The position numbers and the translations under genes were made by a program. Under the pieces are notes generated by a model, which was not told the DNA's origin, did no database searches, and saw nothing but the letters and a program-made list of their open reading frames with translations. A stretch of 64,000 nucleotides of DNA from Isoetes taiwanensis (Eukaryota > Streptophyta > Lycopodiopsida > Isoetales > Isoetaceae): assembly GCA_021234155.1 (NCBI GenBank), contig JAJEKV010000073.1, positions 3,818,001-3,882,000 of the forward strand. The letters run 5' to 3'. The number at the start of each line of letters is the position of its first letter. Position 1 is the first letter of the stretch. Below are positions 1-12,000 of this stretch, one piece after another.

Positions 1-1557
1 TCAGCATCCTTTTTTTCTACTATTTCTCCAGCATTTAGTTCTGCTTCAACATCCTTATCTTTTATATGGTGATCTTCAAGCTCCTTCTTCTTTACATCTT
101 CTGTTGATGCTTTTGCAACAAACTTTGCCATATTTCCTGCAAACATTAAACATTAAAGTGAACAAGAATTCAACATTAACTACAAACACGTTGAATATTA
201 ACTAATACTCAAACTTGCGCTCAGAATTACCAGTTTTCTTGAGTGCTCCAGGTCTGTTTCTTGCTGATTGTCCAGTGCTACCAGGAGTCTTCTTGTCTAC
301 AAGAACAATTGAAAGTTATTGTAAAATGAAAAAAAGTTACAATACTAAATCAACCTGCATACCTTTCATGGGAGATATATGAGCAAATTTAATAGGACTT
401 AACTTGTCAATATCTATAACTGTTGGAAAGAGAATTGAAGTTACCACCAAACAAAAATTGTGAAACATTAGAAGATATAATGAACAATAATACTTACTTG
501 ATTAACCTATCTTGTCCTTCTTTGTGCTAGCCCTTATCTTCCTTTTCTTAATTTTTGCAGTCCTTTCAGCTTTGAAATCACTACTTGCAGGTTTATTGTA
601 CAAAGTTGTGCTGCTATCAACTTCATCCTTCTGCTGCTTAACTTTCTTATCTTCAGTACTGTCAACTACTTCAGTTTCTTCTTCATCTTCATAGTTAGAG
701 TCTTCTTCATTAACAACTGTGTATTCTTTGAATCCCAGTTCCTGCAAAATACTGCTTGGAACTTCCTCTCCACAACAGGGAACCACACAATGCATAGTTT
801 TTAGCACAATAGAAAAGCAAAAGACATGGCATTTATGTCCATATTTGTTTATTTTAACAAACAGGTCATAATCTTCAGGAAAACAAAGGCTACATGCCTG
901 GCATACATCACTAGTTAGCAAAGGCAAAGTATAAATACCCATACCCAACTCCATTCGAGATTTGGTATTCTCACTATCTTGCTGCATGGCTGAAATATGC
1001 TTAGCCTTTGCATGCCACTTCGTCATTGCTGTTTCAAAGGATGCTATTTCATCCTTCAGCTTAGAAATTTCAGCATGAATGTCTTCTTTCCCTTTAGAAT
1101 CTATCTGCATAACTATTGTTTCCAAGAGTTCTCGCATAACTTCATCATCATTCTTTAGTTTTGCAATAGCAGCCACTTCCTTTGGAAAATCACGTTCAAG
1201 GTCTTCTCTGGCCTTTTGTTTGAAATGTATGTTCTTGTATATAACTTTATAAGCTATGTCTGTGCCAGCAACAACACCTTCTTTCCTCAACTCCTCTTCT
1301 TCTGTCTTCATTTCAGCAAGTTTACTCAAGTGATCCAAAATAGCTTTGCTATTCAAGCAGTAAGTGTTGCTCTTCCCCTTAGATATCTGGCGCTCAGATG
1401 TCCGAAATGCTTCTGCAGCGAAACTAGCCCAATTGACTTTGAACTGCTCAGGATTTGCCAAAACTCGTTGTGTATTACTCCAAGCAAAGGCTCGAGCAAA
1501 TGTGATCCTAACCTCATTGTTGGTAGGCTTAGTTTTTTTTATTTTCCAGCAGATCAT
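1..1557 (-). CDS. Partial spliced gene: coiled-coil protein with RING-like Cys/His cluster
   Basis: Four exons can be read on the minus strand: 507-1557, 363-419, 231-296 and 1-136, the last still open at the window edge. Introns have GT-AG ends and the phases agree (1, 1, 1). The first exon gives about 350 residues: a Lys/Glu-rich helical stretch (about residues 75-200), then a cluster reading CQACSLC, GHKCHVFC and HCVVPCC (about 215-265), then an acidic and a Lys-rich tail. The spacing recalls RING or treble-clef zinc domains of repeat-associated proteins in seed-free plants, but I do not recognise the family securely. The first donor (ATAG before GTTAAT) is weak; without it the exon ends at TAA (502-504). 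The start at 1557 is the first ATG after a stop. A seven-codon ORF at 1826-1846 ending exactly at a GTAAGT donor could be an upstream exon. Function unknown; possibly transposon-associated. Confidence 0.55.
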
Positions 1558-2570
1558 GCAGCAGAGTGGCGAACTGGGGCCAAATAAATTTTAAGTTTAT
1601 CTTCCCTTTTCGAAGAGGGCGCTATCAGACATCAAGAAATTTTCGGTCGGAAACCTCTTTGATCTTCAATTCCTTCGGCTTCTTTCCCTCATTATACAAG
1701 CCTCTGTTTATATGAAATTCATACTCAGTTCTTGCAAAAAGTAGTCCCCGTAAACATAAAACAAAGTTTTTTAGTTGCATTTGAGTAGATAGAGCGAAAA
1801 GCATGGCTTCTTGAAGGAAACTTACCTCGCCAGAGTTGATCGCCATATGTTGGAATGCGTGAGTGTTGCAGAATAAGATCAAACATTCAAGATCGAAATT
1901 ATTTCGAACATCAATTATGCCTACAAAAGCTTTTCGCGCGCAGGCCTGCAGACCTGCAAAACATCGAAGGGTGTCCTTAAAAAATGATGAAGGGCGCCCT
2001 TCACGTTACGAGAAAGTGCTAAAAAAAGGTATTGAGCCAGTACGGGAGCATTGCGAAATTGAGTAGGTTAAAAAAAAAAAAAAAAGCACCCAGTTGCGGA
2101 ACTTTAGTATCATTAGCATGTCTTAAGTCAGTAGAATAGTTGTAAAGTTGCCAAATGTGGCACATTGACCAAAGATTGTCTAGCTGACTTGCGACAATTG
2201 ATGGATAGTGAATAGTGATTTGTGGGGCCAAGATATACGTTGAAAGGGCTTTTATTATGCTACATATTCTAAACGAGATGCACCCTACTATAGTTTTTGA
2301 ATACTTATGACCTATAAAAGACTCCCTCAAATTGTTAATGATTATTTTCATTGTGTTTAATTCTTTGTTGTTGGAGAAATCTAATTCAAGTATCTAGCAC
2401 CCCCTAGGATTTCCACTATTTCCTCAGATGTAGCGTTCTCACACAATTTGTTCACAAGCTTGCCTAACCTCTTTTATCAACTTCCTTTTTTTCCAACTGC
2501 TGAATGAACCTTTCTTACCAAGAACAACATCATTTGCAACTGTACCTTTGTTGCCTGTCTTTAAAAAAAA
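1558..2570. other. Intergenic or 5' region with possible mini-exon
   Basis: On the minus strand, 1846-1826 reads ATG plus six codons (MAINSGE) and stops at a perfect GTAAGT donor. This could be the first coding exon of the gene at 1-1557, but no acceptor joins the two in phase convincingly. A 16-base A run lies at about 2069-2084. No other gene was seen. Confidence 0.3.
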
Positions 2571-5117
2571 AATTCAGGATTTCCTTGGTTTGCAAGCTCT
2601 GTACGGTTCACAACATCTACATTTGATGAAACAATTAGAACTATATAAAGAATTAAATTTATCAATGTAGGTGTTCATTTGATGTACCACTATTATTAGA
2701 GTCATTTCCAGTATCCATAACTTCAACATCCTCACAAAATACTTCAACACCATATTCTCCTGTAATTTTAGCATGTCAATTTACTTTATATGAACCAATT
2801 AACAAATCTGAATTGACTGTAGTGGTTAGATGCATATTCGACATGCTGAAATCATGTTCAAAATCCATAAAATCAGCAGGTGTGGACAAGCCAATTGAAG
2901 CAGCACCATTGGATGAATTTTGTTCCTCTGAACTATTTTGCTATGAAATGCCCCTGGAATTCCCCTCACAGTATGTAACAGATTTCGAGGAATAAAAAAC
3001 GGTGAATAAAAAACGGTTTTATTTTGTCAACAACTGTTATTTTAATGTTTCTGTCTTCAACTGTACATTGATATCTACTTGACAGGGTTTCTCTGTTTTG
3101 TCTTCATTTTCTGATTACTTCTGTTATTTCAGATCACTAGTCATGGAGTGGCTAAGAGTATGTTTTAAATTTCATTAGAGTTTTTAAGGATCTAAGGAGC
3201 AGGCCAAAAATGTGGCCAATTTCATTTTTATGTACTACAACTGCAGTTGTAATACAGTACTATTTGAATATAATTTGTCATTCAACTTTATTTATGTCAT
3301 GTTACCGGTGTTACTGGTATTTAAGAGTCATTAGAGTATCAGATCAGATCAAATCAATAATATTCAAAAACTTGAAAACATGAACAAATTATCAAAAAGT
3401 TCTGTTGACAGTGTCTGTCCTTGCCTTCCAATGTAGTGTTGTCACTGAAATGTTTAATGCAAAAAACCACCACATCATGTGCATTTCTAAGTGGCACAGA
3501 ATTTCGTTTTAACATCTCATGAGTTAAGGCTCTCTTAATAACAGCTCCAGCACCATCATGTTCACCTATGTCTCCATCAGTTTTGTAGTGAAAATGAACA
3601 TAAACACTAATTAAATAAAAATGAAAGTTACCTTTCCCATGATAAGAAGCAAAATAATTCCAAGTTATTGGGATGCCACTACTTTGATAATTTCTTCCTA
3701 GAAAGTAAAATGTTCTACTTCCTTTCCATTAGCTGGAGCATCCATCAGACCAGACAATATGCCTATGGTACTTGTGTTGTTTGCTGGACAAGAATGTTGC
3801 ATGATTGTTCAAACAATGTCGCATAAATAAAGTGTCATGTTCCCTCTCGACTGAGATCTAGAAGTGAGTTTCTTTGATGATTCTTCTCTCACTTTCCTCC
3901 AATTTAGGGTCATCAAATTTGATGGCATGTCTGTATGTGATATGCACTAAAAGTGTGCATTGATCATTCCTCCAATGCAAATTTTGAATCTCTTGCTGAA
4001 TTTTGAAGGTGTAATTTTCAGCAAAATCAATCATTGAAACTACTGCATCCTTTGGAAATATTTCCAAACATTCTTTAAATTGCCTGGCCTGCCATCTATC
4101 CTCTTCCTTAAGCACTTTTCCAGCATTTTGAAAAATCTCAGCAGTGCTTGTGGTCTTGTAAACCAGTTTAGTGACTGGTTTCTTACCCAGCGTAATACCT
4201 CCTTAAGCTTCATAAACCTACAACAAACATAAAAATTTAAAATTAATCCACATGACAATGGAACCTAAAAAGCTCTTTATCTAATTACCTTCATATATCT
4301 TCCACTCGACCATGATACCAGATTTGCTACATCCACATTTATCACATTTAAGAGTAAGACAGTCATATGCATACATTCTTCACTTTCATCTCTTGAACAA
4401 ACAAGAGACCTCCAAAGCTCACTTGTTGAAGCATGTGTGCTCTTCTTTGCCATGCATGTTGGTCCAGGACCACAAACTTCTCGTGCATTTACAACTTGGA
4501 CCATGAATTTTTTTATCATGTCTTGTTTTGTTAATTGCAAGCCTAATAAAATATGTTCTCATATGATAGACATAGCAGCATATCTCTATGTCCTTTACTT
4601 TCCTAACATAAGGGGGTTTCAAGGCATGGAAGACTGAGAAAAAACCTCAAACTTAGGATACTCTCTTCTGAAATGCTGGTAAAATGAATCTTGCAATAAC
4701 AAAGATCAGATAGCAGAATTACAACAAGTAATAGGTACCAGAATTACACCAGATAGCAGCCATCATGAACCTCAAACTAACCTGAGTCTCCTCCAGGAAG
4801 TATAATGGATGCATGATCTTCATTCCTTTAGCCAATCTAATCCTTATTCTATTCTATTCTTTAGCCAATCTAATCCTTATAGCATGTTTCTTGCATGGAG
4901 ACACACGTGTCTTATCTCTCCAAAAGTCAACTACTATTTTCCTCTCATCATAAGAGAGTTTATCACATCTAGTGCTCTTCTTGAACATGGACCATGGTCC
5001 ATTACCATGGTCTTCATGCAATCTTCTATTGACTACAACTGACACAATTTTCCCGTTCAGATTCATTTGCTTGGCAAAAGCAGACTTGTTAGTTTCACCA
5101 TTCACTGTAAAAGTCAT
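2571..5117 (-). pseudogene. Decayed DDE/RNase H-like transposase gene
   Basis: Reading the minus strand from 5117 downwards, pieces appear in the order of a transposase-like family found in plant and animal genomes. An N-terminal segment with FKK, LSYDERKIVVDFWRD and SPCKKH lies at 4854-5117. A segment with SELWRSLVC followed in another frame by a Cys cluster (KCDKCGCS) lies at 4277-4460. The core has DFAENYTF (about 4010-4030), WSDGCSS (about 3735) and GEHDGAGAVIKR (about 3560), which are the acidic motifs expected of the catalytic core. Lesions are visible: a frame change between SELW and the Cys cluster, and an in-frame TAA directly after WSDGCSS. A GT-AG intron seems to split the core at about 3630. 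An acidic C-terminal remnant with stops continues to about 2571. Family identity comes from remembered motifs, not a search. Almost certainly inactive. Confidence 0.6.
4818..4880. repeat. Tandem duplication inside the transposase relic
   Basis: The phrase TTTAGCCAATCTAATCCTTAT occurs twice about 32 bases apart (about 4827 and 4860), separated by a short TTCTA repeat. It is a local duplication at the end of the N-terminal transposase segment. Confidence 0.7.
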
Positions 5118-6880
5118 TGCAGCACTTCTTGATGACTGGGGTGCCTATGATTTTGAAACATAGAATATAGGTTCGTTTAAGATTTTTAGAATATGAAATG
5201 CCGAGACTCCTCTCTATACGGGTTCGCCTATGGTTTCAGATTTTAAGATACGGAGACTTGAACCTCGACCAAAATAATTCAATATCCTAATAAAAACCCT
5301 TTAACCAATGCAACCAACAAACTAACATGCTTATTTTTTCTATTGAATCCATGTTTGTTTTTTCAATAATAACTATTCAAATATTTTAGGGGTATGGTCT
5401 ATGGTCTCAGGGATAGATGATTTACGCATCTATATCAAATCCCTCTAGAACCTCCTGTTATTGTGCTACATATTCTATTTAAAGGGCAACATTCAAAATA
5501 AGCAACAAAGGCCATGGGATATTTAAAGGTAATTTTACCTTTATACCAATTGACATCAACGACTACATATATGAGAAGCTAAAGCATAATTCTTATTCCT
5601 TTAGCCTCGTATCGTTTACTATTGTTTTGATCTGTGGCTACTTGATGTAGTGAAACTCCGGAAGGCAAGTAAGGCAGAGGCTTGCCATGTTTGCCATAAC
5701 CCAGTGGATCCGGTTGAGTGGTTAATTGCATGAATAAAGTCTCTTTAATCGGGTGTTCTATTTTTTTATTGTGGGTTTTATGATTCTATGTTGTTACAAC
5801 AACCCAGATATACATGAACCGTATCAATGTGCCTACCGTGGAGTACGATGTAGGGTTAATAATTTTTTAATTTTTACCCAAGTGGTGAATCTTCCACACT
5901 TTGACGTGGAAATGGAGATAAGGAGTTGTTTTATCTACATTTTATATTGTCTAATGTTGTGTCTATACATGATATTAACAATTGGAGAATGCTCATTTTG
6001 TAAACAAGCATTGACTGGCGTTTTTGAGCTTGTTGGACGTCTTATAAAGATAAAACAATATTTATTGTTGAATTAGTTATCAAGCAATACACAATTAACA
6101 ATCTTATTTATTCTTCAAGTCTATATATGAGATTCTAGTCAACAAAGGGATGCAGTCCACAACCTATACCTAGTATTAAAGACGAGAGAGCTAGAAAGAT
6201 CATAGGCTACTTATGTGGTATGTTGCCCATGAAATTAATAAAAAAAATTGTCTGCACTATCCAAGCTTTGGTGGAATGGAAGCATTTAACATGCTCCATA
6301 ATATATACTATATTGCAGTTCTGACTGAAAAATGACCTAAATCACGTGTTGATAGGTCCAATGAACATATTATCCACAAGCTCTAATCTATGTTGAAGTT
6401 ACGGCATGACCCGCTTTTGATGGAATATCACCATTTAGACTATAAACGTCAAATGTAGTCAATAGAGATTCCAAGAGATGAAGATTTTCATTTTGAACAT
6501 CACCCATGCATATTTTTGTAATACGATTCAGCACTAGGGTTCTATAAATCTAAATCTCTGACAATGTAAATGCTCTTATTGGGCCCAAAGCTTCCTATGG
6601 AAAACCTGGACGTGGAAGGACTGCTTAGTTCAAGGTTTGAAGATTGTGAACATTGTGTCCCTGCTATAAAAAAGGATGAAAGATGGAATACTATTACTAT
6701 GCATGACTTATGCATAAGGTGAGACCTGCTATCTTGCTTTAGGAAGCTGGAGAAGATAAGTTTCAAAAGGTAAAGTCTCAAGGTCAGTTATCAATGACAA
6801 AGCCTCATCTTTGTCTCAGTGTTCGTGGACACCACTTGGGTAATTCGTGGTTGGTTCAATGCTGGCGGACCTGGCACAGT
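5118..6880. other. AT-rich intergenic stretch, no gene seen
   Basis: Short ORFs here have no recognisable domain, no continuing splice-linked exon and no codon pattern that stands out. An ORF at 5753-6076 (plus) is Cys- and aromatic-rich and probably spurious. I see no promoter or repeat that I can support. Confidence 0.4.
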
Positions 6881-7412
6881 GTCTTCGTCAAGACGAAATT
6901 TCAACCACCTTGAAATTTCGCCCTCTTTTAACTTGTTTTTAAACAGCGAAATATTTTGTTCCCATCGTGGCGGCGTTTCTGGGCGGCGCCGCTTCCCTGA
7001 CCCTCTGTTTCTGTTTCATGCCTCCTAACCCTGTTTCTATTTCTGTTTCAGCGCTCCTAAATCTGTTTCTGTTTGCCATGAAAATGCATGCTTCTAATAC
7101 TGCATCCAGACTCCGGCAAGCCATCGGAGGCTTGCTTTTCTGAATTTCTTTTTCCTTCGTTGCATGAATCGGTGGCCATTAGACAGAGTTGAATCAAGGT
7201 AACTCTTGCTTATTTTTCATTTTTTTTCCTTCATTATCGCTGCAGCAGAGTTCTTAACTGGGGCTTCTTCCGGCAGCCAGACTTCTTGATGGCACCCAAG
7301 CTCCAATCCAGGCTTCATCAAAATCCAACATCAAACGAAATTTCTAAAGCAAAAATCAAGCTCCAGCCTCAAGAACGGGCTAAATTTCAAGCTGATTGAA
7401 ATTTCGTCGGAG
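6881..7412. repeat. Foldback-rich region with GC core
   Basis: GAAATTTC motifs occur in both orientations (6892-6920 and again near 7380-7405). A GC-rich core with GGGCGGCGCCGC lies at 6975-6990, and the same core recurs at 7461 and at 30228. The region probably consists of fragments of the foldback family described at 7413-7537. Confidence 0.4.
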
Positions 7413-7537
7413 AATTTTAGGGACCTGTAAAATTTCTTGTGGAAATTTTGAGCTGACCTGGCGGCGCCACTTTCCCGGCTCCGCCAGCTCGTGTGTCAGC
7501 CAAAATTTCCACAAGAAATTTTAAGGTCCCTAAAATT
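7413..7537. repeat. Foldback (MITE-like) inverted repeat
   Basis: The left arm (7413-7465) and the right arm (7484-7537) are reverse complements over about 50 bases with few mismatches. The arms contain AATTTTAGGGACC and AAATTTCTTGTGGAAATTTT. The loop is GC-rich (GGCGGCGCCACTTTCCCGG). No target duplication was identified. The structure fits a small non-autonomous foldback element or a strong RNA hairpin. Confidence 0.7.
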
Positions 7538-7594
7538 ACTCCTTCCAAAAGTTCTCTTATTAAATTTTAAAAAGGCAAAAGTTGTTGGCAATCC

Positions 7595-7602
7595 TATATA
7601 AG
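7595..7602 (+). promoter_or_regulatory. TATA box before the small duplicated ORF
   Basis: TATATAAG lies about 210 bases before the ATG at 7808, in a CTATATAAG context typical of plant TATA boxes. The expected transcription start (about 7625-7635) falls at the beginning of the tandem duplications. Confidence 0.5.
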
Positions 7603-7622
7603 TCGCTCATTCCTGACATTTC

Positions 7623-7796
7623 ACGCCATTGACTTGTTCCAACGCACTGAGGCGATCTCCCAGCCTGAGCACGCCATTGACTTGTTCCAACGCACTGAGG
7701 CGATCTCCCAGCCTGAGCAGCATCTTATCTCAACACTTTCACCGGCAACTGCCAGCCTGAGCAGCATCTTATCTCAACACTTTCACCGGCAACTGA
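7623..7796 (+). repeat. Two consecutive tandem duplications in the leader
   Basis: A 48-base unit starting ACGCCATTGACTTG occurs twice (7623-7670 and 7671-7718) without a mismatch. It is followed at once by a 44-base unit starting AGCATCTTATCTC (7719-7762), with a second partial copy at 7763-7796. The near-perfect copies suggest recent duplication. Confidence 0.85.
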
Positions 7797-7807
7797 GCGC
7801 CTCCACC

Positions 7808-8047
7808 ATGGCCAACCTTTGTGCAGTGCTAGCGCGACATTTAGGAGGGTCAGATCTTGCCAAGTGCTTAGATAATGGAGTCCACAGATTCATGGTGCTA
7901 GTGCGACATTTAGAAGGGTCGGATCTTGCCAAGTGCTTAGATAATAGAGTCTACAAATTCATACATGGCAAAAACTGGACAGACAATATGGCGTTGCCTT
8001 TGTTCAATTTGAATGCCAAAATAAGAGGACGTGGGACGTTGATATAA
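7808..8047 (+). CDS. Small ORF, 79 residues, with in-frame internal duplication
   Basis: The ATG sits in a strong plant start context (CCACCATGGCC) behind a TATA box and a duplicated leader. The protein begins MANLCAVLARHL. It contains two copies of a 23-residue unit (RHLGGSDLAKCLDN and RHLEGSDLAKCLDN) encoded by a 69-base tandem repeat (7826-7894 and 7895-7963). The second copy differs by single bases, partly silent. No known domain is recognised. It may be a genuine young gene or the start of a spliced one; there is no further support downstream. Function unknown. Confidence 0.4.
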   Translation: MANLCAVLARHLGGSDLAKCLDNGVHRFMVLVRHLEGSDLAKCLDNRVYKFIHGKNWTDNMALPLFNLNAKIRGRGTLI

Positions 8048-8124
8048 CACGGATTATCAACTACAACCAGAAGAAGATAAATCCTGATGCATGTTTTGCA
8101 AAACAGATCATCCACCTCAAGAAG

Positions 8125-8250
8125 TGATGTGGAACGGAAGGGGAGGGGTGGGCATTCTTGCCAGCCCCCCGGACCTGCTAAATCCAGGAGACCGGATTCT
8201 GCAAGTCAAGGGGCTGGCAAGAATGTCCGACCCCTTCTTGTTCCACGACG
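8125..8250. repeat. Inverted repeat with 40-base arms
   Basis: The left arm (8125-8168) contains GGCATTCTTGCCAGCCCC and the right arm (8209-8250) its complement GGGGCTGGCAAGAATGTCC. Pairing extends outward over GTGGAAC on both sides. The loop is about 40 bases. This is a long hairpin just after the small ORF. It may be a foldback element or a 3' processing hairpin. Confidence 0.75.
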
Positions 8251-8387
8251 AGGTTTTGTTGCAACCACTTTTCATTCTTGATGAGAATGATCCAAGAAAT
8301 ACAAGAAACAAAGACCCGCTTACCTCAACGTATTGATAAAACATTGTCAACAAACACGATGACGTCCACAAAACAAGGTCTTTAGAC

Positions 8388-8455
8388 TTCTACCTCAACC
8401 TCACTATCTCAACCTCACTATCTTGCAGTCAATTCAACCTCACTATCTTGCGTCA
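8388..8455 (+). repeat. Short tandem repeat TCAACCTCACTATCT
   Basis: The 15-base phrase TCAACCTCACTATCT occurs three times within about 65 bases (about 8394, 8409 and 8432), the last copy after a short spacer. It is a minisatellite-like array. Confidence 0.7.
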
Positions 8456-8599
8456 GGTTCCCTTACCTCAGGGCTATACCACTAACGTGGTAGTGTTAGT
8501 TAAATGGTGGACCTTTAGTAGGCCCTACCCTCTTTAAAGGTTTACCTCGCATTTGGATTGTGCAGATAGAACTAGCCCATATATATTGTGAAGGTGGTA

Positions 8600-9039
8600 A
8601 ATCTTACATCAGTTTTGAAGCTAACTCCAGCTTATAACGTATAATGTCAAGTTCGACCAGCACTTCAGTGGTGTACAGGTACAAAAATATATTATTGACC
8701 TACTAGGATTTACATATGGAGACCAATCAAATCGTGTAGTGCAACATGTGTACACCTGTAGAACATGTAAAAGCTGGCGAATGAATTCTTAATATACAAC
8801 CCTATATTTTATTACTCTTGCAGACATGTATATATTATTAGCTATTAGCCACAAAATTTCATGTAATTACCCATGGATGTGGCACTTTAACAGTGCTTTA
8901 CCTTGAGCTGCCAGCATTTCAGAAGCATCTAGCAATTCTTTGCTGCGAAGGAGGGGTTCCTTTCCCTTTGCAGCCCATAACTATTTATGGCATCAATGAA
9001 CTTACTTGTGAAGCAAGTGAGCCGATTGAAAGGGACACT
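8600..9039 (-). other. Possible extra 3' exons or 3' UTR of the NDX gene
   Basis: If the GTAAGT at 9050 is used, open stretches could follow on the minus strand. One (about 8865-8965) encodes KELLDASEMLAAQGKALL. Another (about 8590-8700) encodes TEVLVELDIIRYKLEL. They vaguely recall the conserved C-terminal NDX segment, but I could not build a phase-consistent model. Otherwise this is 3' UTR. Confidence 0.25.
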
Positions 9040-12000
9040 TCATAACTTACAGTTTTCCTCCAGCCCAATACACGTTCCCTGCCCATTCAGTGTTGCTGGA
9101 TCATGTGAATTATGTACCGTTTCTGGTTGTTCAACCTGCATCAAATGATTGCCCAACATCCGTCAAATCTCATGGAAAAGAGGGAACATTTTCAATAGCC
9201 AACAACATATGCTGCTATCGTGGAGTTGAGCCAGTAAATGCTTCTAGAAACAAACTGACAATTTGTTGATAAGAGTTCACTAATTTTTCAAGACTAATAT
9301 AAGAAAAAACGCACTCACAATGTTATTTAGCATTTCCGTCCACTGCTGGGTGGGCTGAGGGTAATGTCGCATGTCCACTTGTTCACTCTCTACCATGCCC
9401 ACACGTGGCCTCTTCTTAGGTTGCTGGTCCTCATTTTCTCCATATTCATTTTTATGTTCACCTGCATATGTTGTAGTTGCCAGTGCATCATCTCCCTCAC
9501 CTAATCTTCTGTCATCTCTATACTCAATATGATCAACTCTTCCCAATAATTTTGCGCCAGCTTCTTCAACTGCTTCCTTCACTGGCAAATCTTGAAATGG
9601 TGTTTCCTGGTTCCTTTCATTCTCTTGAAGCTCAAGTTTTATTTCACTGCCAACATGCCTATTTTCTACTGCAGATGATGCCTCCTGGAATCGACTTTCC
9701 ACAAGATAGCCATTAAACCTCAAACGTTATCAGAAATGAAAACAATTTAGAAAGGACTTGTATTCAGGAAGAAAAAGAAAAACTGCATGAGCAGTAAAAC
9801 TTAGAAATACCTCGGCCTGAGGAATGGTGCTGACTTCCTGCAATTGGCCAACTGAAGCCTGCAACAATGCTGTATCCGGCCCCCTTTCACAAAATGAAGC
9901 AGGTTCTTGCATTCTTTGCCAGCGTTCTGATTGCTTTCGGCGAGAGAATATAGTTTTAAGCCTGTAGTTGTGCGCATCACGCACATATCCAATGACTGGA
10001 GGTTCCTGCTAAAAACTTGTGCACAATTATTAACTTTCTGAGAGAATTATTAGACAGCTGAAATCCAATGAAAATGGACACACTTTATTTTAAGGCCAAA
10101 TAATAACTATGTAGTATTTGATATCAACCAGTTTTTACACGGCCGGAAAACTTACCATGTCAGGATCAGTCACAGTACAAATAGTTTCATGTAGCTCTCT
10201 GGAAAAGTCACTGCATTTTCATGGAATATCAGTATGAATAACTCAAGCATTCAAAACGAGAATAGGCAAGCTACCTGACAAGTTCAATATCTTCATCATT
10301 CACAACCTCCACTGAAAAGGAGGCTACATGTTCCACCAGTTTGTCTGTGAAAGAGAATGTAAAGAATATTACAATACAAAATGAAATGCTTAATGAAAAG
10401 AAAAGAGAGTGCCAGATCCTAATACATACTTAAGTTTTCACAAATACGAACAGCAGTTTGAGCTTCCGTCAAGAAAAATGAGCTATTATTAGGTGAAAAT
10501 GGGCCAATTGTGAGATGGTGTACAAATGTCTGTATAAACCTGTCCTTTTCATCCGCTGTCACAAATCACCCGTATTATCAAAGCTGAACCAAACTTTACC
10601 AAAAATATATGCATACTGAGCAATTTGCAATACCTAAACAAACTTCAGGGTTGAAGCAATGCAAGTTAGCAAACAGTTTCACTAACAAAGCAGACGTTTC
10701 TTGCACATAAATGTCGGGTTGCATCGGTTTAACTGATAATGAGCAACCAGTTCTTGCTTCTTCTGATGTCTGTGAAGAGGCAATAGAAGCAGTACCAGAT
10801 GTCTTTGATGGTTGCATTGCTGCACCAGCAGCATGAAATGGATCATAAATGAGCAGCGCATCTGTTTCGGCATCAGCAAGATCCATTGCTAACTGGCCTC
10901 CACACCATCTAGCACCGAACTCAATGGGTTCCATTGCAAGGACCATACCCAGATCAGGGGCCTGGAACAGATAAAGTGCTATTATGTCACATGCCATTAG
11001 TTACTGAAAAAACAAGAATAACAAGGGCTTACAATCCGGTCCATAAAAAAGCTCCGGAAATTCGAATCATCAGATAAGACATCTGCCAATCTCATTGAAT
11101 GTATGCTAAGAGAGCCTCTTGGGTGTCTATCACTATCTCGAAACACTTGAGAAGGCAATGGCTTTTCTAGAAACGTTGCTTTCAATAGAAAAACTACCTG
11201 CACCCGTATTACATATTGCATCATGATATAGTGCTAGCATAATTACATCAAATTTTTTTTCCAAATACTGTATTCTAAAATATTTTAACATAGAATCAAA
11301 CACATAAGTAATAACACAGTCATGAGAAAAAGAATGCCTCTTTTCCTCAGTTTTAACCAGCTTTTGTCATACTTTTTCCTCTCTTTTAGCTCTCATATAT
11401 ACATGAGTTTCTTAGACTCTGCATTTCTACTTCAACTAACCTTCCAACCGTGTTACCATATGCAAAGGGCTATGCCTAGTTAGTAGAAATTATAATAGCA
11501 ATCTGGGACGGACCATGGATTCTCATCCTGCCTATCTAACGCTTCGGAGTTACAATCATAGAACATTTGTGGTTGCTGCCACCCTTTTGTTCAGAATAAT
11601 ACTTTCATCAAGAATACCAATAGAGTAATTCCCAGATGCATTCCATTTTAGCAAAGTGATAATCAAGTGCATCCAATTACCGTATTTGGGTGTGCAATTA
11701 AAGGTCTACGTGAGAAATAGAAGACTTGTTGCAAAAGGCTATGCCCTCCTTAGCCATGCTGAAAAGGAGACACTGGGACCAGCAGATATGAAACGACCTC
11801 TCCACAAAGGTACAATCTATAACCACGATTTTCTCAATGTCACTGGAACTTAGGATTCAAGAAGAGGCAAAAAAGCCACTTCTAAACAGTAAATACTGGG
11901 TTGCTGTTTGACTGTCTCAATAACTAGCTGAAACTAGGTACTAAATTACCCCATCATTGTGGGACACAAACCGCAGGTTTCTAAGGGAATAAACTGAACA

